64,000 nt of DNA from Terriglobia bacterium (GCA_021324365.1 JAJPJE010000070.1:1-64000); one strand, 5' to 3'; shown: positions 35,208 to 44,159, counted from the first letter of the stretch. Made by a program: numbers and translations. Notes: a model not told the origin generated them from the letters alone.

Positions 35208-36806
35208 TCACTGCTTTTCCCGGGGAATATTGTCCTCGCCGGGATGTTTGTCGTGCGCTGTCACTTCACTCTCGTCTGCACTCGGAGCATCTTCTACGCT
35301 GCTCATCGTGATGCCTTCTGTCGTCTGCTCGCGTTCGAGCAGGTCTTCGGTATCGGGATGCGGAACTGCCTCCACTCCCGTCGCATCATCCGCCTGCGGA
35401 TCACCCGTGGGCTGTCCTTCTACCGGATTTTCTCCGGCATCGAGCGGCGCCACGTTCAATTCCTCACCACCTGGTTCGCCGGCTGGCTGATCTTCAGGCC
35501 CTTGGAAATCGGGACCGCCACCTTCTCCGGCTTCAAGGCTGGAAAAGTAATTATTGACCGCAATACTGATTTTTTCCACCGTCTTCGGGCCAATGCCCGG
35601 AATTGCTTCCAATTGCTCCGGCGTCATGTCCGCCAGCGCCTCCACCGAGGTCACACCGGCTTCGTTCAGCTTCTCGATTACACCCTCGCCCAGGTCCGGA
35701 ACACTCTCCAGAGGAGTCGTCACATTCGTGACCAGTTGCGACATTGCCTGTTCCACTTCCTGCCGCTTTTCCTCTTCACTCTTGATGTCAATCTTCCAGC
35801 CCAGCAGCTTCGCCGCAAGGCGAACGTTTTGACCCTTCTTCCCGATGGCCAGCGATAGCTGGCTGTCATCAACGATCACTTCCAAATGCTTAAGCGCCGG
35901 ATCAATGATCGTCACCCGGCTCACCTTCGCAGGCTGCAAAGCTTTTTCCGCGAACGTCTGTGGATCTTCGTGGTACTCGATAATGTCGATCTTCTCGCCA
36001 CGCAACTCGCGAATGATCGACTGCACGCGCATGCCTTTCATGCCGACGCAAGCGCCCACTGGATCGACATCCTTGTCTTTCGACATGACTGCGATCTTCG
36101 TACGCTCACCGGCTTCTCGGGCCGTCGCACGAATCTGCACCGTGCCGTCATAGATCTCCGGCACTTCCGTTTGAAACAGGTTCTGTACCAATTCCGGAGC
36201 CGCACGCGAGACGACCACCTGCGGACCTTTGGAAGCCTTTTCTACGCGCACGATCACCACACGAACACGCTCGCCGGGCGCAAACGACTCCAGCCGCGAC
36301 TGCTCCTTCTTCGGCATGCGCGACTCGGCTTTGCCCAGATCGAAAATGTAATCCTGGCCTTCCACTCGCTTCACCGTGGCGTTGACGATCTCCCCGACGC
36401 GGTTGATGTACTCACCATAGACTGTGTCACGCTCGGCCTCGCGCACTTTCTGGAAGATCACCTGCTTCGCCAATTGCGCCGCAATTCGCCCCAGAACGTC
36501 CGTGGCTTTGGGGATGTGAACCTCGCCGCCAATCTCAGCACCTTTATCAATCTTTTGTGCGTCAACCAGAGAGATCTGCGTCAACGGATCCTGCACTGCC
36601 TCCGGACCATCGACGATGGTCTTCACTGCGAATGCGCGGATTTGCCCTGTGTCTTTGTCGAGCACCGCACGTAGATTCTCCTGCGTCTTGTAGTACTTGC
36701 GCGTAGCGACAACAATCGCGTCTTCCACCGCGCTGACCACAATCTGCGGATCGATTCCCTTTTCCCGGCTGATCGCGTCTATCGTGTTATAAAGCTCACT
36801 TGCCAT
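35208..36806 (-). CDS. nusA: Transcription factor NusA with long acidic tail, 532 aa
   Basis: Binds RNA polymerase and affects pausing, termination and antitermination. N-terminal domain about 1-130 (ASELYNTIDAISREKGIDPQ), S1 domain about 135-200, two KH domains about 230-350 (GACVGMKGMRVQSIIRELRG, LAIGKKGQNVRLAAKLLGWK), then a helix-hairpin-helix region about 365-420 (MTPEQLEAIPGIGPKTVEKI). The last 110 residues are an acidic, Glu/Asp/Pro/Gly-rich tail with no known fold, an extension beyond the usual bacterial protein. As an RNA-binding factor it is a candidate to control the terminator in its own operon leader. Confidence 0.96.
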   Translation of the reverse strand: MASELYNTIDAISREKGIDPQIVVSAVEDAIVVATRKYYKTQENLRAVLDKDTGQIRAFAVKTIVDGPEAVQDPLTQISLVDAQKIDKGAEIGGEVHIPKATDVLGRIAAQLAKQVIFQKVREAERDTVYGEYINRVGEIVNATVKRVEGQDYIFDLGKAESRMPKKEQSRLESFAPGERVRVVIVRVEKASKGPQVVVSRAAPELVQNLFQTEVPEIYDGTVQIRATAREAGERTKIAVMSKDKDVDPVGACVGMKGMRVQSIIRELRGEKIDIIEYHEDPQTFAEKALQPAKVSRVTIIDPALKHLEVIVDDSQLSLAIGKKGQNVRLAAKLLGWKIDIKSEEEKRQEVEQAMSQLVTNVTTPLESVPDLGEGVIEKLNEAGVTSVEALADMTPEQLEAIPGIGPKTVEKISIAVNNYFSSLEAGEGGGPDFQGPEDQPAGEPGGEELNVAPLDAGENPVEGQPTGDPQADDATGVEAVPHPDTEDLLEREQTTEGITMSSVEDAPSADESEVTAHDKHPGEDNIPREKQ

Positions 36807-36884
36807 GATCTTCCTTGCCGTCCCGCGTCCAAACTTGCATTGCTTCCGGTTGTGTCTTTGTGAAACGAGAAACTCGAAACGAAT

Positions 36885-37391
36885 TTAAATTTCCGGCACC
36901 AAATTCGCTTTGGCCACATTCTTCAGCTCAATCGTGACCTTCGTGCCGGCAACCTGTTCCTTCTGTTTCTTTTTTGCCTTCTTGCTCCCGGCTGTTTCCA
37001 ATTCCAGCGTCACCCTGCCGTCAGCGAACTCGTTCAGTCTTCCGCGGAAGTTGCGGTTACCCTCAACCGGCTCATACGTCGTAACCTTAATCAAGCTTCC
37101 CTTGAACCGCTCATAATCTGCGGGCTTGCTCAGCTTCCGATCCAGTCCCGGTGACGATACTTCCAGCAGGTACGAATCGCCTGGAATCAAATCTTCCATA
37201 TCCAGGATGGTGCCCACTTCGCGGCTCACGCTCTCGCAATCCTGGTGTGTCACCCCGCCCGGTTTGTCGATGAAGAGCCTGAGCATACGAGCCTTGCCTC
37301 CGCCCAGAAACTCCAAGTCCACCAACTCCAGGCCGCTGGACGCGGTGACCCTCTCCGCAACTCGCCTGACTTGCTCCAGATCTAAGGCCAT
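36885..37391 (-). CDS. rimP: Ribosome maturation factor RimP, 168 aa
   Basis: A 30S assembly factor. Family blocks: LEQVRRVAERVTASSGLELV, MLRLFIDKPGGVTHQDCESV, YLLEVSSPGLDRKLSKPADY, and the F-x-G-R-L segment of the C-terminal SH3-like domain. A Lys-rich insertion (GSKKAKKKQKEQ) lies in the C-terminal domain. I use ATG 37391; a longer TTG start at 37445 adds 18 non-conserved residues. No clear ribosome binding site is seen. First gene of the operon, behind a roughly 300-nt leader with an intrinsic terminator. Confidence 0.94.
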   Translation of the reverse strand: MALDLEQVRRVAERVTASSGLELVDLEFLGGGKARMLRLFIDKPGGVTHQDCESVSREVGTILDMEDLIPGDSYLLEVSSPGLDRKLSKPADYERFKGSLIKVTTYEPVEGNRNFRGRLNEFADGRVTLELETAGSKKAKKKQKEQVAGTKVTIELKNVAKANLVPEI

Positions 37392-37460
37392 ATCGTACTT
37401 GTAAAATGATGACCCGCCACCCGCGGCGGAAGGACCGAAAGACAATCGACTTTCAGCTCA

Positions 37461-37484
37461 AATAAAAAGTGGGCTCGCGCCCAC
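37461..37484 (-). terminator. Intrinsic terminator in the leader of rimP-nusA-infB
   Basis: Minus strand: GTGGGC, loop GCGA, GCCCAC, then TTTTTATT. A perfect 6-bp GC-rich stem with U-tract. No minus-strand gene lies between it and the promoter at 37714, so it can only act on the operon's own leader transcript. This suggests attenuation. Confidence 0.75.
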
Positions 37485-37686
37485 TGGGTTGCTTCGCCGA
37501 AGCTGACCTGGGGATACCGGACCAGCCCGCTATCCGGATGGCAAAGAGCCTCGCGACTGCTCTCTTCGCCGCTGCTCACATGCAGCTATACCTGTTAGAT
37601 GATACCGCCGAAAAGGGGAAAACACAAACCGCAACACCTGCCCAATCAATTGGATGCAGGGCCGGCCGATTGGGTTCAAGTATATG

Positions 37687-37714
37687 ATTTTATTGGTCCC
37701 AGTTTACGACTCAA
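37687..37714 (-). promoter_or_regulatory. Promoter of the rimP-nusA-infB operon
   Basis: Minus strand: TTGAGT (37714-37709), 16-nt spacer, TAAAAT (37692-37687). Transcription would start near 37680, giving a leader of about 290 nt. Confidence 0.5.
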
Positions 37715-37765
37715 AAAGCTTGTCGGCCTGGAACTTACCCGTCCAACTCTGCGTATTTGAAGTTT

Positions 37766-38929
37766 ATGGAACTCACCGTGACCCGCCCCCGCCTGCCCGC
37801 GATCACCTCGATTCGATTCTTCGCCGCTCTCCACGTCGTGATCTTTCACTTGCACGCAATTCGTGTGGCTGCGGGTCCGCAGTGGTACCAGAATTTCGCT
37901 TCGATCGGCTATGTCGGCGTGAGTCTCTTCTTCGTACTTTCCGGCTTCATTCTCGTGTATACCTATGCCGGCCGGGATACCTCGCCACGTGCGTTCTGGC
38001 GGGCACGCTTTGCGCGTGTCTATCCCGCCTACATCTTTTCTCTGATCGTCACATTGCCCTTCTTCATCTTTGTGCTCTTCTTCATGCCCATGCAGTCCGG
38101 CGGAAACATGGAGATGTTTGCCTGGCCCAAGCACCATCCTCTCGCGGCTTTCCTGCTGGTTCCCGCTTTGTTGCAGTCATGGATTCCCGGCGCCGCTCTT
38201 GCATGGAACTCTGTAGCCTGGAGCTTATCCGTTGAGGCTTTCTTTTATCTGATCTTCCCCGCCCTGATTGTCCTTTTGCTGCGCAGGCACAATTCGACCC
38301 TGATGCAGCTCATTCTTGCCTGCTGGGCCGTTAGCCTTGCAATCACGATGGGTTACTCGATGCTAAACCCTGATCATGCCGCGCTAATCGACGACAACTC
38401 TCTCGGACTATTCTGGCTCAACGTCGTGAAGTTCAATCCGCTGGCTCGGCTGCCGGAGTTCCTCATGGGCGCCTGCTGCGGATTCCTTTTCCTGCGCCAG
38501 TCCATCGATAGAAAGTGGGCTACTCCGCTGGCGGCTTCAGGTCTGGTTAGCTTTATCGCGGTGGTCAGCTTCAGATCGCATATTCCCTACGCTGTCATTC
38601 ATAGCGGCCTGCTCGCTCCAGCCTTCGCGGCGATGATCTATGGCATTGCGCTGCGGCCCTCCTGGGCACGCGTACTCGAGTTCAAGCCCCTGGTGCTTCT
38701 CGGCGACGCCAGCTACAGCCTCTACCTGCTGCACTCGGTCGTCCTCCCCATGTTCTTCCAACCCGATTTTGAGCACCCCAAACACTACTTCATCTGGCAG
38801 ATCCTGATGGGTGTGTTCATCGCAGTAGCCGTTTCCGTCGCCGTCTTTCTCGGAATCGAAGAACCATTGCGTCGCAAGCTGCGTCCCAAGAAATCTTCTG
38901 AACCGCAACTGGCAGTCGCAGTCGCCTAG
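37766..38929 (+). CDS. Acyltransferase family 3 membrane protein, 387 aa
   Basis: An OafA/NodX-type membrane acyltransferase that esterifies sugars on cell-surface polymers. RLPAITSIRFFAALHVVIFH has the catalytic His in its first helix (here H at the end of the motif). SIGYVGVSLFFVLSGFILVY is the second family block, and R-A-R-F-A-R-V-Y-P follows. About ten hydrophobic helices are present. I use ATG 37766 rather than a TTG nine bases upstream. The acceptor is unknown, and it has no neighbouring polysaccharide genes to suggest one. Confidence 0.9.
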   Translation: MELTVTRPRLPAITSIRFFAALHVVIFHLHAIRVAAGPQWYQNFASIGYVGVSLFFVLSGFILVYTYAGRDTSPRAFWRARFARVYPAYIFSLIVTLPFFIFVLFFMPMQSGGNMEMFAWPKHHPLAAFLLVPALLQSWIPGAALAWNSVAWSLSVEAFFYLIFPALIVLLLRRHNSTLMQLILACWAVSLAITMGYSMLNPDHAALIDDNSLGLFWLNVVKFNPLARLPEFLMGACCGFLFLRQSIDRKWATPLAASGLVSFIAVVSFRSHIPYAVIHSGLLAPAFAAMIYGIALRPSWARVLEFKPLVLLGDASYSLYLLHSVVLPMFFQPDFEHPKHYFIWQILMGVFIAVAVSVAVFLGIEEPLRRKLRPKKSSEPQLAVAVA

Positions 38930-38975
38930 ACCCTGTGCTCCCGGACAACCGCAACGTTTTCGTTATGTTTGTGTG

Positions 38976-38997
38976 GCGCGGACATTCTTGTCCGCGC
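38976..38997. repeat. Palindromic element GCGCGGACA-TTCT-TGTCCGCGC
   Basis: Perfect 9-bp arms with a four-base TTCT loop, no T-run. Similar short hairpins with a TTCA/TTCT loop occur again at 41724, so it looks like a member of a dispersed intergenic palindrome type. Confidence 0.6.
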
Positions 38998-39337
38998 GAA
39001 TCTCGCGTGAAAGCCAACCTATCCTTTCTGTCGAGCGGAGCGAGACAGCCCTACTGGATCGGGAAACGCTGCCTGCATCACGCTCCCCAGTTCACCACGT
39101 CACACCACCGTCCACCGCCTCGCGATTGTCAATGTCCCCGCAGCCTTGAAAACACCGCAATCGATTGATTCCAATTGGAATATAAATCCGGCGAAAGTGT
39201 CAGGTGAATCCCTCTCCATTTGTCACAATAGAAGTAGTAGCTCAAAGAATTCTGTGAAGCCGATTCGCCGCCCAGCGCTGCCGACATGAATTTATTCCGA
39301 GCATACGCTCTGACGACTGACTCCTAATTCATAACTG

Positions 39338-39426
39338 CTTTGTTTTGCGGGACACCGGACTAACTCCTTTGTTGTGCGGGACAGCCCTCTCGTCCCAGCG
39401 ATAAGTCGTTTGTTTTGCGGGACACC
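39338..39426 (+). repeat. Three copies of a 19-bp TTTGTTTTGCGGGACA-type repeat
   Basis: Copies at 39338-39356, 39367-39385 (with two changes) and 39408-39426, at uneven spacing (29 and 41 bp). Between the second and third lies CCCTCTCGTCCC, which pairs with the GGGAC of the repeat. Confidence 0.75.
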
Positions 39427-39563
39427 CTAAAAAATTCTCCGGACCGTCCGGCACAGTCCGGGGAATATCTCTCGTCTGTTGGCGGCGTCCCCTGTACTAT
39501 TTCCAAGCTGTTTACGTCTGAGCAGCTATCCCGGACCTTCATCCGGGGGGGAGGATGTGCGCG

Positions 39564-41666
39564 ATGACCCATACCTTTCGATCGAAGTCGATTCGAGCTT
39601 TCACAAGAGCGACACTGACCTTTGCGATCATGCTGTTCGCTCTTGCTCTTCCTCTGTTCGCGCAGGTGCCGGCTGATCAACTCGCGAAACCTCCAGCCGA
39701 CGCGCAGCACTTCACAATTCTTTCCACCTCCGGCACGAACGGGAAAGCGGCGCTTTGGACCACGGCCGATGGCACGCGCATGTCGCGCGAAAGCATTCTC
39801 CTCCGCGGACAGGTCTGGGAACTCGATCAAGCCGTAAAGCTCGGCAACGATGGAATGCCGACCTCGCTACTGGTTCGCGGCAGGACACCGGAGGGCGATG
39901 CTGCCGAAAGCTTCGCAATCCGCGATGGGCTCGCATCCTGGAAAAGCCCGGTCGATGCGGGTAAGCATGGCTACGGCTCGGCTGCCTTCTACATGCCACA
40001 AGGCGGTACGACGTCAGGCATGCTTGAACTCTTTCTTCAGGCCCTGATGGCATCTCCCGACAAATCGGTCGCGCTCCTGCCCGGTGGACGCGCTCGCGCT
40101 GAAAGACTCACCGATGTTGTCGTTGGCCAAGGCGCGATGAGAAAGACCGTCACAGCGTGGGCGATCACCGGGATTGGGCCTTCTCCGATGCCCGTATGGA
40201 CGACGGCGGATGGAAAGTTTTTTGGTTTCGTGGAGGCTCTCTCAATCCTTCCGGTGGGATACGAAAGCTCGCTGACGACTTTGGATAAGGCCCAGGACGA
40301 CGCCCTGGCTGCACGCAGTCCCGCGCTCGCAAAAAGGCTGCTGAAGACACCAGCCGGTCCCGTAGCTTTCACGCATGTCCGCGCGTTCCTGGACGGAACG
40401 CACTTTGCCGATGATCAGACCGTCATCGTAAACAACGGCGTAATCACGCAAGTCGGACCCGCCACTTCGACTCCGGCTCCCCACGGAGCAACCATTTTCG
40501 ATGGCGCCGGTAAAACCCTTGTCCCCGGACTTTGGGATTCGCACCAGCACATTTCCGATGACTTCGCTGGTCCTTTCCTGCTGTCGCTGGGCATCACTTC
40601 CGCTCGCGATCCCGGCAACAACAACTCCCTGACTCTGGCACGAGCCGCACGCAGAGCGAAAGGTGACCTGCTCTCCCCGAAGGTCTATCCCTCCATGCTC
40701 ATCGATGGCAAGGGACCAAACACCGCACAACTGGGAACGGTAGTCACTTCCGAACAGGGAGCTATCGCAGCCGTGCGCCGCGCCAAGGCCGAAGGATTTT
40801 GTGCGATCAAGTTTTACGGTACCTACAACCCGGCATGGGTTGCGCCGGCAGCCGCGGAAGCGCATCGGCTCGGCCTTCATGTTCACGGACACGTGCCTGC
40901 AGGTATGCGTCCCTCGCAGGCGATCGCTGCCGGATACGACGAATTGACACACATCTACTTTGTGATGATGGAGGCGATGCCCGACTCCGTCGTCGCAACC
41001 TCCAACGGCATCAACCGCTTTGAGGGCACTGGCCGCTATGCAAAGGATGTCGATCTCAATAAGCCGCCCATGAGTTCGCTGATCGCCACCATGGCCGCTC
41101 GCAAGATCGCCAGCGACCCAACGCTGGTGGTCGCCGAAAGCCTCTTCGTGCCGGAAAACGGTGATCTCTCGCCCGCCTACGCACCTTATGTTGGAACCCT
41201 TCCGCCAGCCACCGAACGCGGTTTTCGTCAGGGCGGCTTTGCCGTCCCAAAAGATTTGACCCGTGAAGATTACCGCAAGAGCTTCGCCAAGCTCTCGCAA
41301 CTCGTGACTATGATGCACAAAGAAGGCATACCAATTGTTGCCGGTACCGACGGTTCCGGCCTGGAGCTTGTGCGCGAACTTGAACTCTATGTCAATGCCG
41401 GCTTCACCACCTCCGAAGCGCTCGCAACCGCAACCATTGCGCCGGCGCATATGCTCGGCGTCGACAAAACAACTGGCTCAATCACTGTCGGAAAAGCTGC
41501 CGATCTCCTGCTGGTCGAGGGAGACCCTTCACAACGTATCGGTGATCTGAGGAACACGCGAATCGTGATGATGGGCGGGAAGCTGATGGACGCCGACGCA
41601 TTGCGCGAAGCCAGTGGCTTTTCCGGCCGACCGAAAATGACTTCCGAACGGCCGAACGGAAACTGA
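39564..41666 (+). CDS. Secreted amidohydrolase, 700 aa
   Basis: A metal-dependent hydrolase of the amidohydrolase superfamily with an N-terminal extension. Signal peptide MTHTFRSKSIRAFTRATLTF, ending LPLFAQ. The catalytic barrel starts after residue 270: VPGLWDSHQHISDDF (metal-binding H-x-H), AIKFYGTYNPAW (the K that can carry the bridging carbamate), HVHGHVPAG (two His), TDGSG (final Asp), then the LATATIAPAHMLG and GKAADLLLVEGDP ending. Residues 30-250 form an unrecognised beta-rich domain. I choose the second ATG (39564), 9 bp past GGAGG. The substrate is unknown; imidazolonepropionase-like enzymes and prolidases share this form. Confidence 0.9.
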   Translation: MTHTFRSKSIRAFTRATLTFAIMLFALALPLFAQVPADQLAKPPADAQHFTILSTSGTNGKAALWTTADGTRMSRESILLRGQVWELDQAVKLGNDGMPTSLLVRGRTPEGDAAESFAIRDGLASWKSPVDAGKHGYGSAAFYMPQGGTTSGMLELFLQALMASPDKSVALLPGGRARAERLTDVVVGQGAMRKTVTAWAITGIGPSPMPVWTTADGKFFGFVEALSILPVGYESSLTTLDKAQDDALAARSPALAKRLLKTPAGPVAFTHVRAFLDGTHFADDQTVIVNNGVITQVGPATSTPAPHGATIFDGAGKTLVPGLWDSHQHISDDFAGPFLLSLGITSARDPGNNNSLTLARAARRAKGDLLSPKVYPSMLIDGKGPNTAQLGTVVTSEQGAIAAVRRAKAEGFCAIKFYGTYNPAWVAPAAAEAHRLGLHVHGHVPAGMRPSQAIAAGYDELTHIYFVMMEAMPDSVVATSNGINRFEGTGRYAKDVDLNKPPMSSLIATMAARKIASDPTLVVAESLFVPENGDLSPAYAPYVGTLPPATERGFRQGGFAVPKDLTREDYRKSFAKLSQLVTMMHKEGIPIVAGTDGSGLELVRELELYVNAGFTTSEALATATIAPAHMLGVDKTTGSITVGKAADLLLVEGDPSQRIGDLRNTRIVMMGGKLMDADALREASGFSGRPKMTSERPNGN

Positions 41667-42036
41667 GGAAGTGGGCTATCCGAATCTGCGGCGCGCAGGT
41701 TAGTGCAAAGTCCTGCTTTGAAGGGACGCACCTTCAGGTACGCCGAAAATGTCCAGGTCGCCGATTAATGTCCTTTCTTACACCCTTAATCCCGAGGCGA
41801 CGTTAGTCTTCCGAGGATCTCTATCGGAACCACGCATCTGATTTCCGAGTTTTTCAGCAACCTGAAAGCCTCCTTCCTTTATCATCACCAGCGCGTTGGA
41901 GCGCGAGGGATCTGCAGTTCTGCCGACTCCAGGCGAATTAAGAGCCGCCTAATGCAGCTCTTTCACCTCCTACTCGAACCCACTGTTGTTTTGCCGACTC
42001 CTGCCGATAGATCAACTGGCCTCCTGCGCAACTGCC
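41667..42036. other. Intergenic, 370 bp, with a palindromic element
   Basis: No gene seen. At 41724-41744 GGACGCACC-TTCA-GGTACGCC forms an imperfect hairpin resembling the element at 38976. The rest is featureless. Confidence 0.5.
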
Positions 42037-42765
42037 ATGAAAGTTCTCGTAGCTGAACACGACTCAGCTTGTCAGGGTTTTATCTGTAATGCGGTGTTGT
42101 CTCGTGGAGGTTATCCGGTCGTGGTCGTGAATGGCGAACGCGCATGGTCCGTTCTGCAGGAGCGTGATGCGCCGCGACTTGCGATCATCGATCAGCGTCT
42201 ACCCGGATTGAACGGAATCGAAATCTGCAAAAGACTGCGCGCCCGGCGCGATCCGTTCTACACATTTTTGTTGCTGCTGATGCCGAATACTTATCGCGTC
42301 GAACACTTGCTGGCGCTCGAATCGGGTGCCGACGACTGTATTGCTAAGCCATTCAATCAGGAAGAACTCTGCGCGCGTGTTGAAATCGGCCGCCGAGTGC
42401 TTGGTATCGATCAGCACCTTACGGAAATAAACAGCCGCTGGCGTGCGATGCTCGACGCTCTCCCTTTCGGGGTGGCCACCGTCGACGAGCGCGGGATCCT
42501 TAAACGCGTGAACTGCACCTTTGCCCGGCAGATGGGTTATACGCACCCTCAACAGTTGCTCGGACAATCTCTCGACCGCCTGCTTCGCGAGCGAATCGAC
42601 CTTCACGGTGTCCTCGATCAGATCGCATGGCGCGAACCCTTCGACAACGTTGAGGTCACCCGTCGCGCACTGCGTGCGCGAAGCACGACGATTCGACTCT
42701 GGGGACGAGCCATCACAGGAAATCCTGAAGCCGTGTACGAATTGGTCGTCCAGGAGCCACAGTGA
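42037..42765 (+). CDS. Receiver-PAS response regulator, 242 aa
   Basis: MKVLVAEHDS starts a receiver domain: phospho-acceptor Asp52 in AIIDQRLPG, Lys104 in CIAKPF. Residues about 125-240 are a PAS domain (MLDALPFGVATVDERGILKR, then F-A-R-Q-M-G-Y, family-like). There is no kinase, DNA-binding or cyclase domain, so it passes the signal to another protein. I use ATG 42037, as earlier residues do not belong to the fold. No cognate histidine kinase lies nearby. It precedes the phosphofructokinase by 156 bp. Confidence 0.85.
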   Translation: MKVLVAEHDSACQGFICNAVLSRGGYPVVVVNGERAWSVLQERDAPRLAIIDQRLPGLNGIEICKRLRARRDPFYTFLLLLMPNTYRVEHLLALESGADDCIAKPFNQEELCARVEIGRRVLGIDQHLTEINSRWRAMLDALPFGVATVDERGILKRVNCTFARQMGYTHPQQLLGQSLDRLLRERIDLHGVLDQIAWREPFDNVEVTRRALRARSTTIRLWGRAITGNPEAVYELVVQEPQ

Positions 42766-42921
42766 CGCTCAACTTCCCTCAGAATTCGCAATGGTATTGG
42801 AGCGAACGCCCCCGACAGTTAAAATGTAAGTTCCTGCTGTGACGAGGGCCAAGTTTAGCGGCTGGCAACCAGCTCCTGAATTCCACCTCAAAATTACTTC
42901 CTCATACATAAGGAGTCATAC

Positions 42922-44106
42922 ATGGCAAAGAAGCGCATAGGCATACTCACCGGAGGCGGGGATGTCCCGGGCTTGAATTCTGTTATCAAATCGGTGGTCT
43001 ACCGCGGCGCGGAACTTGGTTGTGAAGTTATCGGGATCCGTCGCGGCTGGGAAGGCTTGACCCACGTCGATCTTAAAGATCAAGCCAGCAAGACGCGATA
43101 CATCCTGCCTCTGAATCGCGAAAACACCCGTACCATCGATCGCACCGGCGGCACCTTCCTCCACAGTTCGCGAACCAATCCCACCAAGATGAAGAAGCTC
43201 CCGCCCGTTTTGCAGGGGCAGAAGTTCGAACCTAAGCAGTCGACCAAAAAGGGCGTGACCAGCACCGTTTACGACGTTACCCCGGCAGTTCTGAAGAACA
43301 TTGAAACCCTCGGTCTCGACTACCTTATCGCCATTGGCGGCGATGACACTCTCAGCTATGCCGCGGAACTCGATCGCCAGGGCATGAAAGTCATCGCCGT
43401 GCCCAAGACGATGGACAATGATGTCCGCAACACCGAGTACTGCATCGGGTTCTCCACCGCGATCACGCGCGCGATGGACGCCATTGACCGCCAGCGCACT
43501 ACCGTCGGCTCGCACGAGCGCATCGGCATCTTCCGCGTCTTCGGACGGGATGCCGGCTACACCGCCCTCTATACGGCATACGTAACTGCGGTGCGTTGCT
43601 GCATTCCGGAATACAAAGTCGATCTGAAGAAGTTGATCGAGTTACTCATCAGCGACAAGAGGAACAATCCCAGCAACTACTCGCTCGTCATTCTTTCCGA
43701 AGGCGCCGAGTGGCAGGGATACACCGTCAAGGAATATGGAGAGCCCGATGCATTTGGTCATCGCAAAAAGATGAGCGTCGCCGAAGATCTGAGCGACCAG
43801 ATCAAGCAGAGCACCGGCGAAGAAACCGTCGTCAGCGACCTGACTTACGATTTGCGTTCGGGCAGCCCGGACTTTGTCGATCGCCTGGTGGCATTCACTT
43901 TCGCAGGCATGGCGATGGACGCGCTCGAAGAAGGAAAGTCAGGCTTGATGACGGCGATCAACGAAGGCCGATACACAATGGTGCCGATCCCCGATCCGAA
44001 GCTGGGGCCACGCAAGGTCGACATTGAGTCGATGTACAACACCGAGCGTTACCGTCCGAAGTACGACCACAAGCTTGGCCTGCCGATCTTCCTCACCAAA
44101 CCGTAA
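42922..44106 (+). CDS. 6-phosphofructokinase, PPi-dependent type by motif, 394 aa
   Basis: Phosphorylates fructose-6-phosphate in glycolysis. KKRIGILTGGGDVPGLNSVI is the N-terminal loop. Residues 139-142 read GGDD and 161-167 read PKTMDND. The Asp142 and Lys162 replace the Gly residues that ATP-using enzymes have, which marks pyrophosphate as the donor, so the enzyme would be reversible. AAGGAG before the ATG is a good ribosome binding site. It stands alone. A hairpin at 44160-44195 follows its 3' end. Confidence 0.92.
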   Translation: MAKKRIGILTGGGDVPGLNSVIKSVVYRGAELGCEVIGIRRGWEGLTHVDLKDQASKTRYILPLNRENTRTIDRTGGTFLHSSRTNPTKMKKLPPVLQGQKFEPKQSTKKGVTSTVYDVTPAVLKNIETLGLDYLIAIGGDDTLSYAAELDRQGMKVIAVPKTMDNDVRNTEYCIGFSTAITRAMDAIDRQRTTVGSHERIGIFRVFGRDAGYTALYTAYVTAVRCCIPEYKVDLKKLIELLISDKRNNPSNYSLVILSEGAEWQGYTVKEYGEPDAFGHRKKMSVAEDLSDQIKQSTGEETVVSDLTYDLRSGSPDFVDRLVAFTFAGMAMDALEEGKSGLMTAINEGRYTMVPIPDPKLGPRKVDIESMYNTERYRPKYDHKLGLPIFLTKP

Positions 44107-44159
44107 GAAATGTAACGTGGTGCCCACCACGCAGTGGTAGCCCACATCAGCAGCGGTGC

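Larger units (their letters stand above)
37392..37765 (-). other. Structured leader of the rimP operon (374-bp gap)
   Basis: Between promoter and rimP the minus-strand RNA can form several short helices: AAGAG.../...GCTCTT (about 37540-37562), GGATA.../...TATCC (about 37513-37535), GCTTC-GGC-GAAGC (about 37491-37503) and then the terminator at 37469-37484. A CCAGGTCAG ... AGCAACC stretch recalls the SRP RNA tip but lacks its GGAA tetraloop. A leader attenuator at this position is known in alphaproteobacteria (the rimP leader). The same function here is inference. Confidence 0.5.
38930..39563. other. Repeat-rich intergenic region, 634 bp
   Basis: No gene. It contains a GCGCGGACA/TGTCCGCGC hairpin (38976-38997), a perfect 14-bp palindrome ATTCCAATTGGAAT (39168-39181) next to TATAAAT, and three copies of a TTTGTTTTGCGGGACA word (39338-39426). 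These look like small dispersed acidobacterial intergenic elements. Confidence 0.6.

Noticed and set aside
37491-37545. SRP RNA (ffs) gene in the rimP leader
   Set aside because: CCAGGTCAG and AGCAACC resemble the conserved tip, but the GGAA tetraloop is absent and the outer arms do not pair as in SRP RNA. Rfam would decide; I give it a low chance.
40242-41450. 402-codon minus-strand frame
   Set aside because: A shadow of the amidohydrolase gene, whose plus-strand product has a signal peptide and metal-binding motifs.
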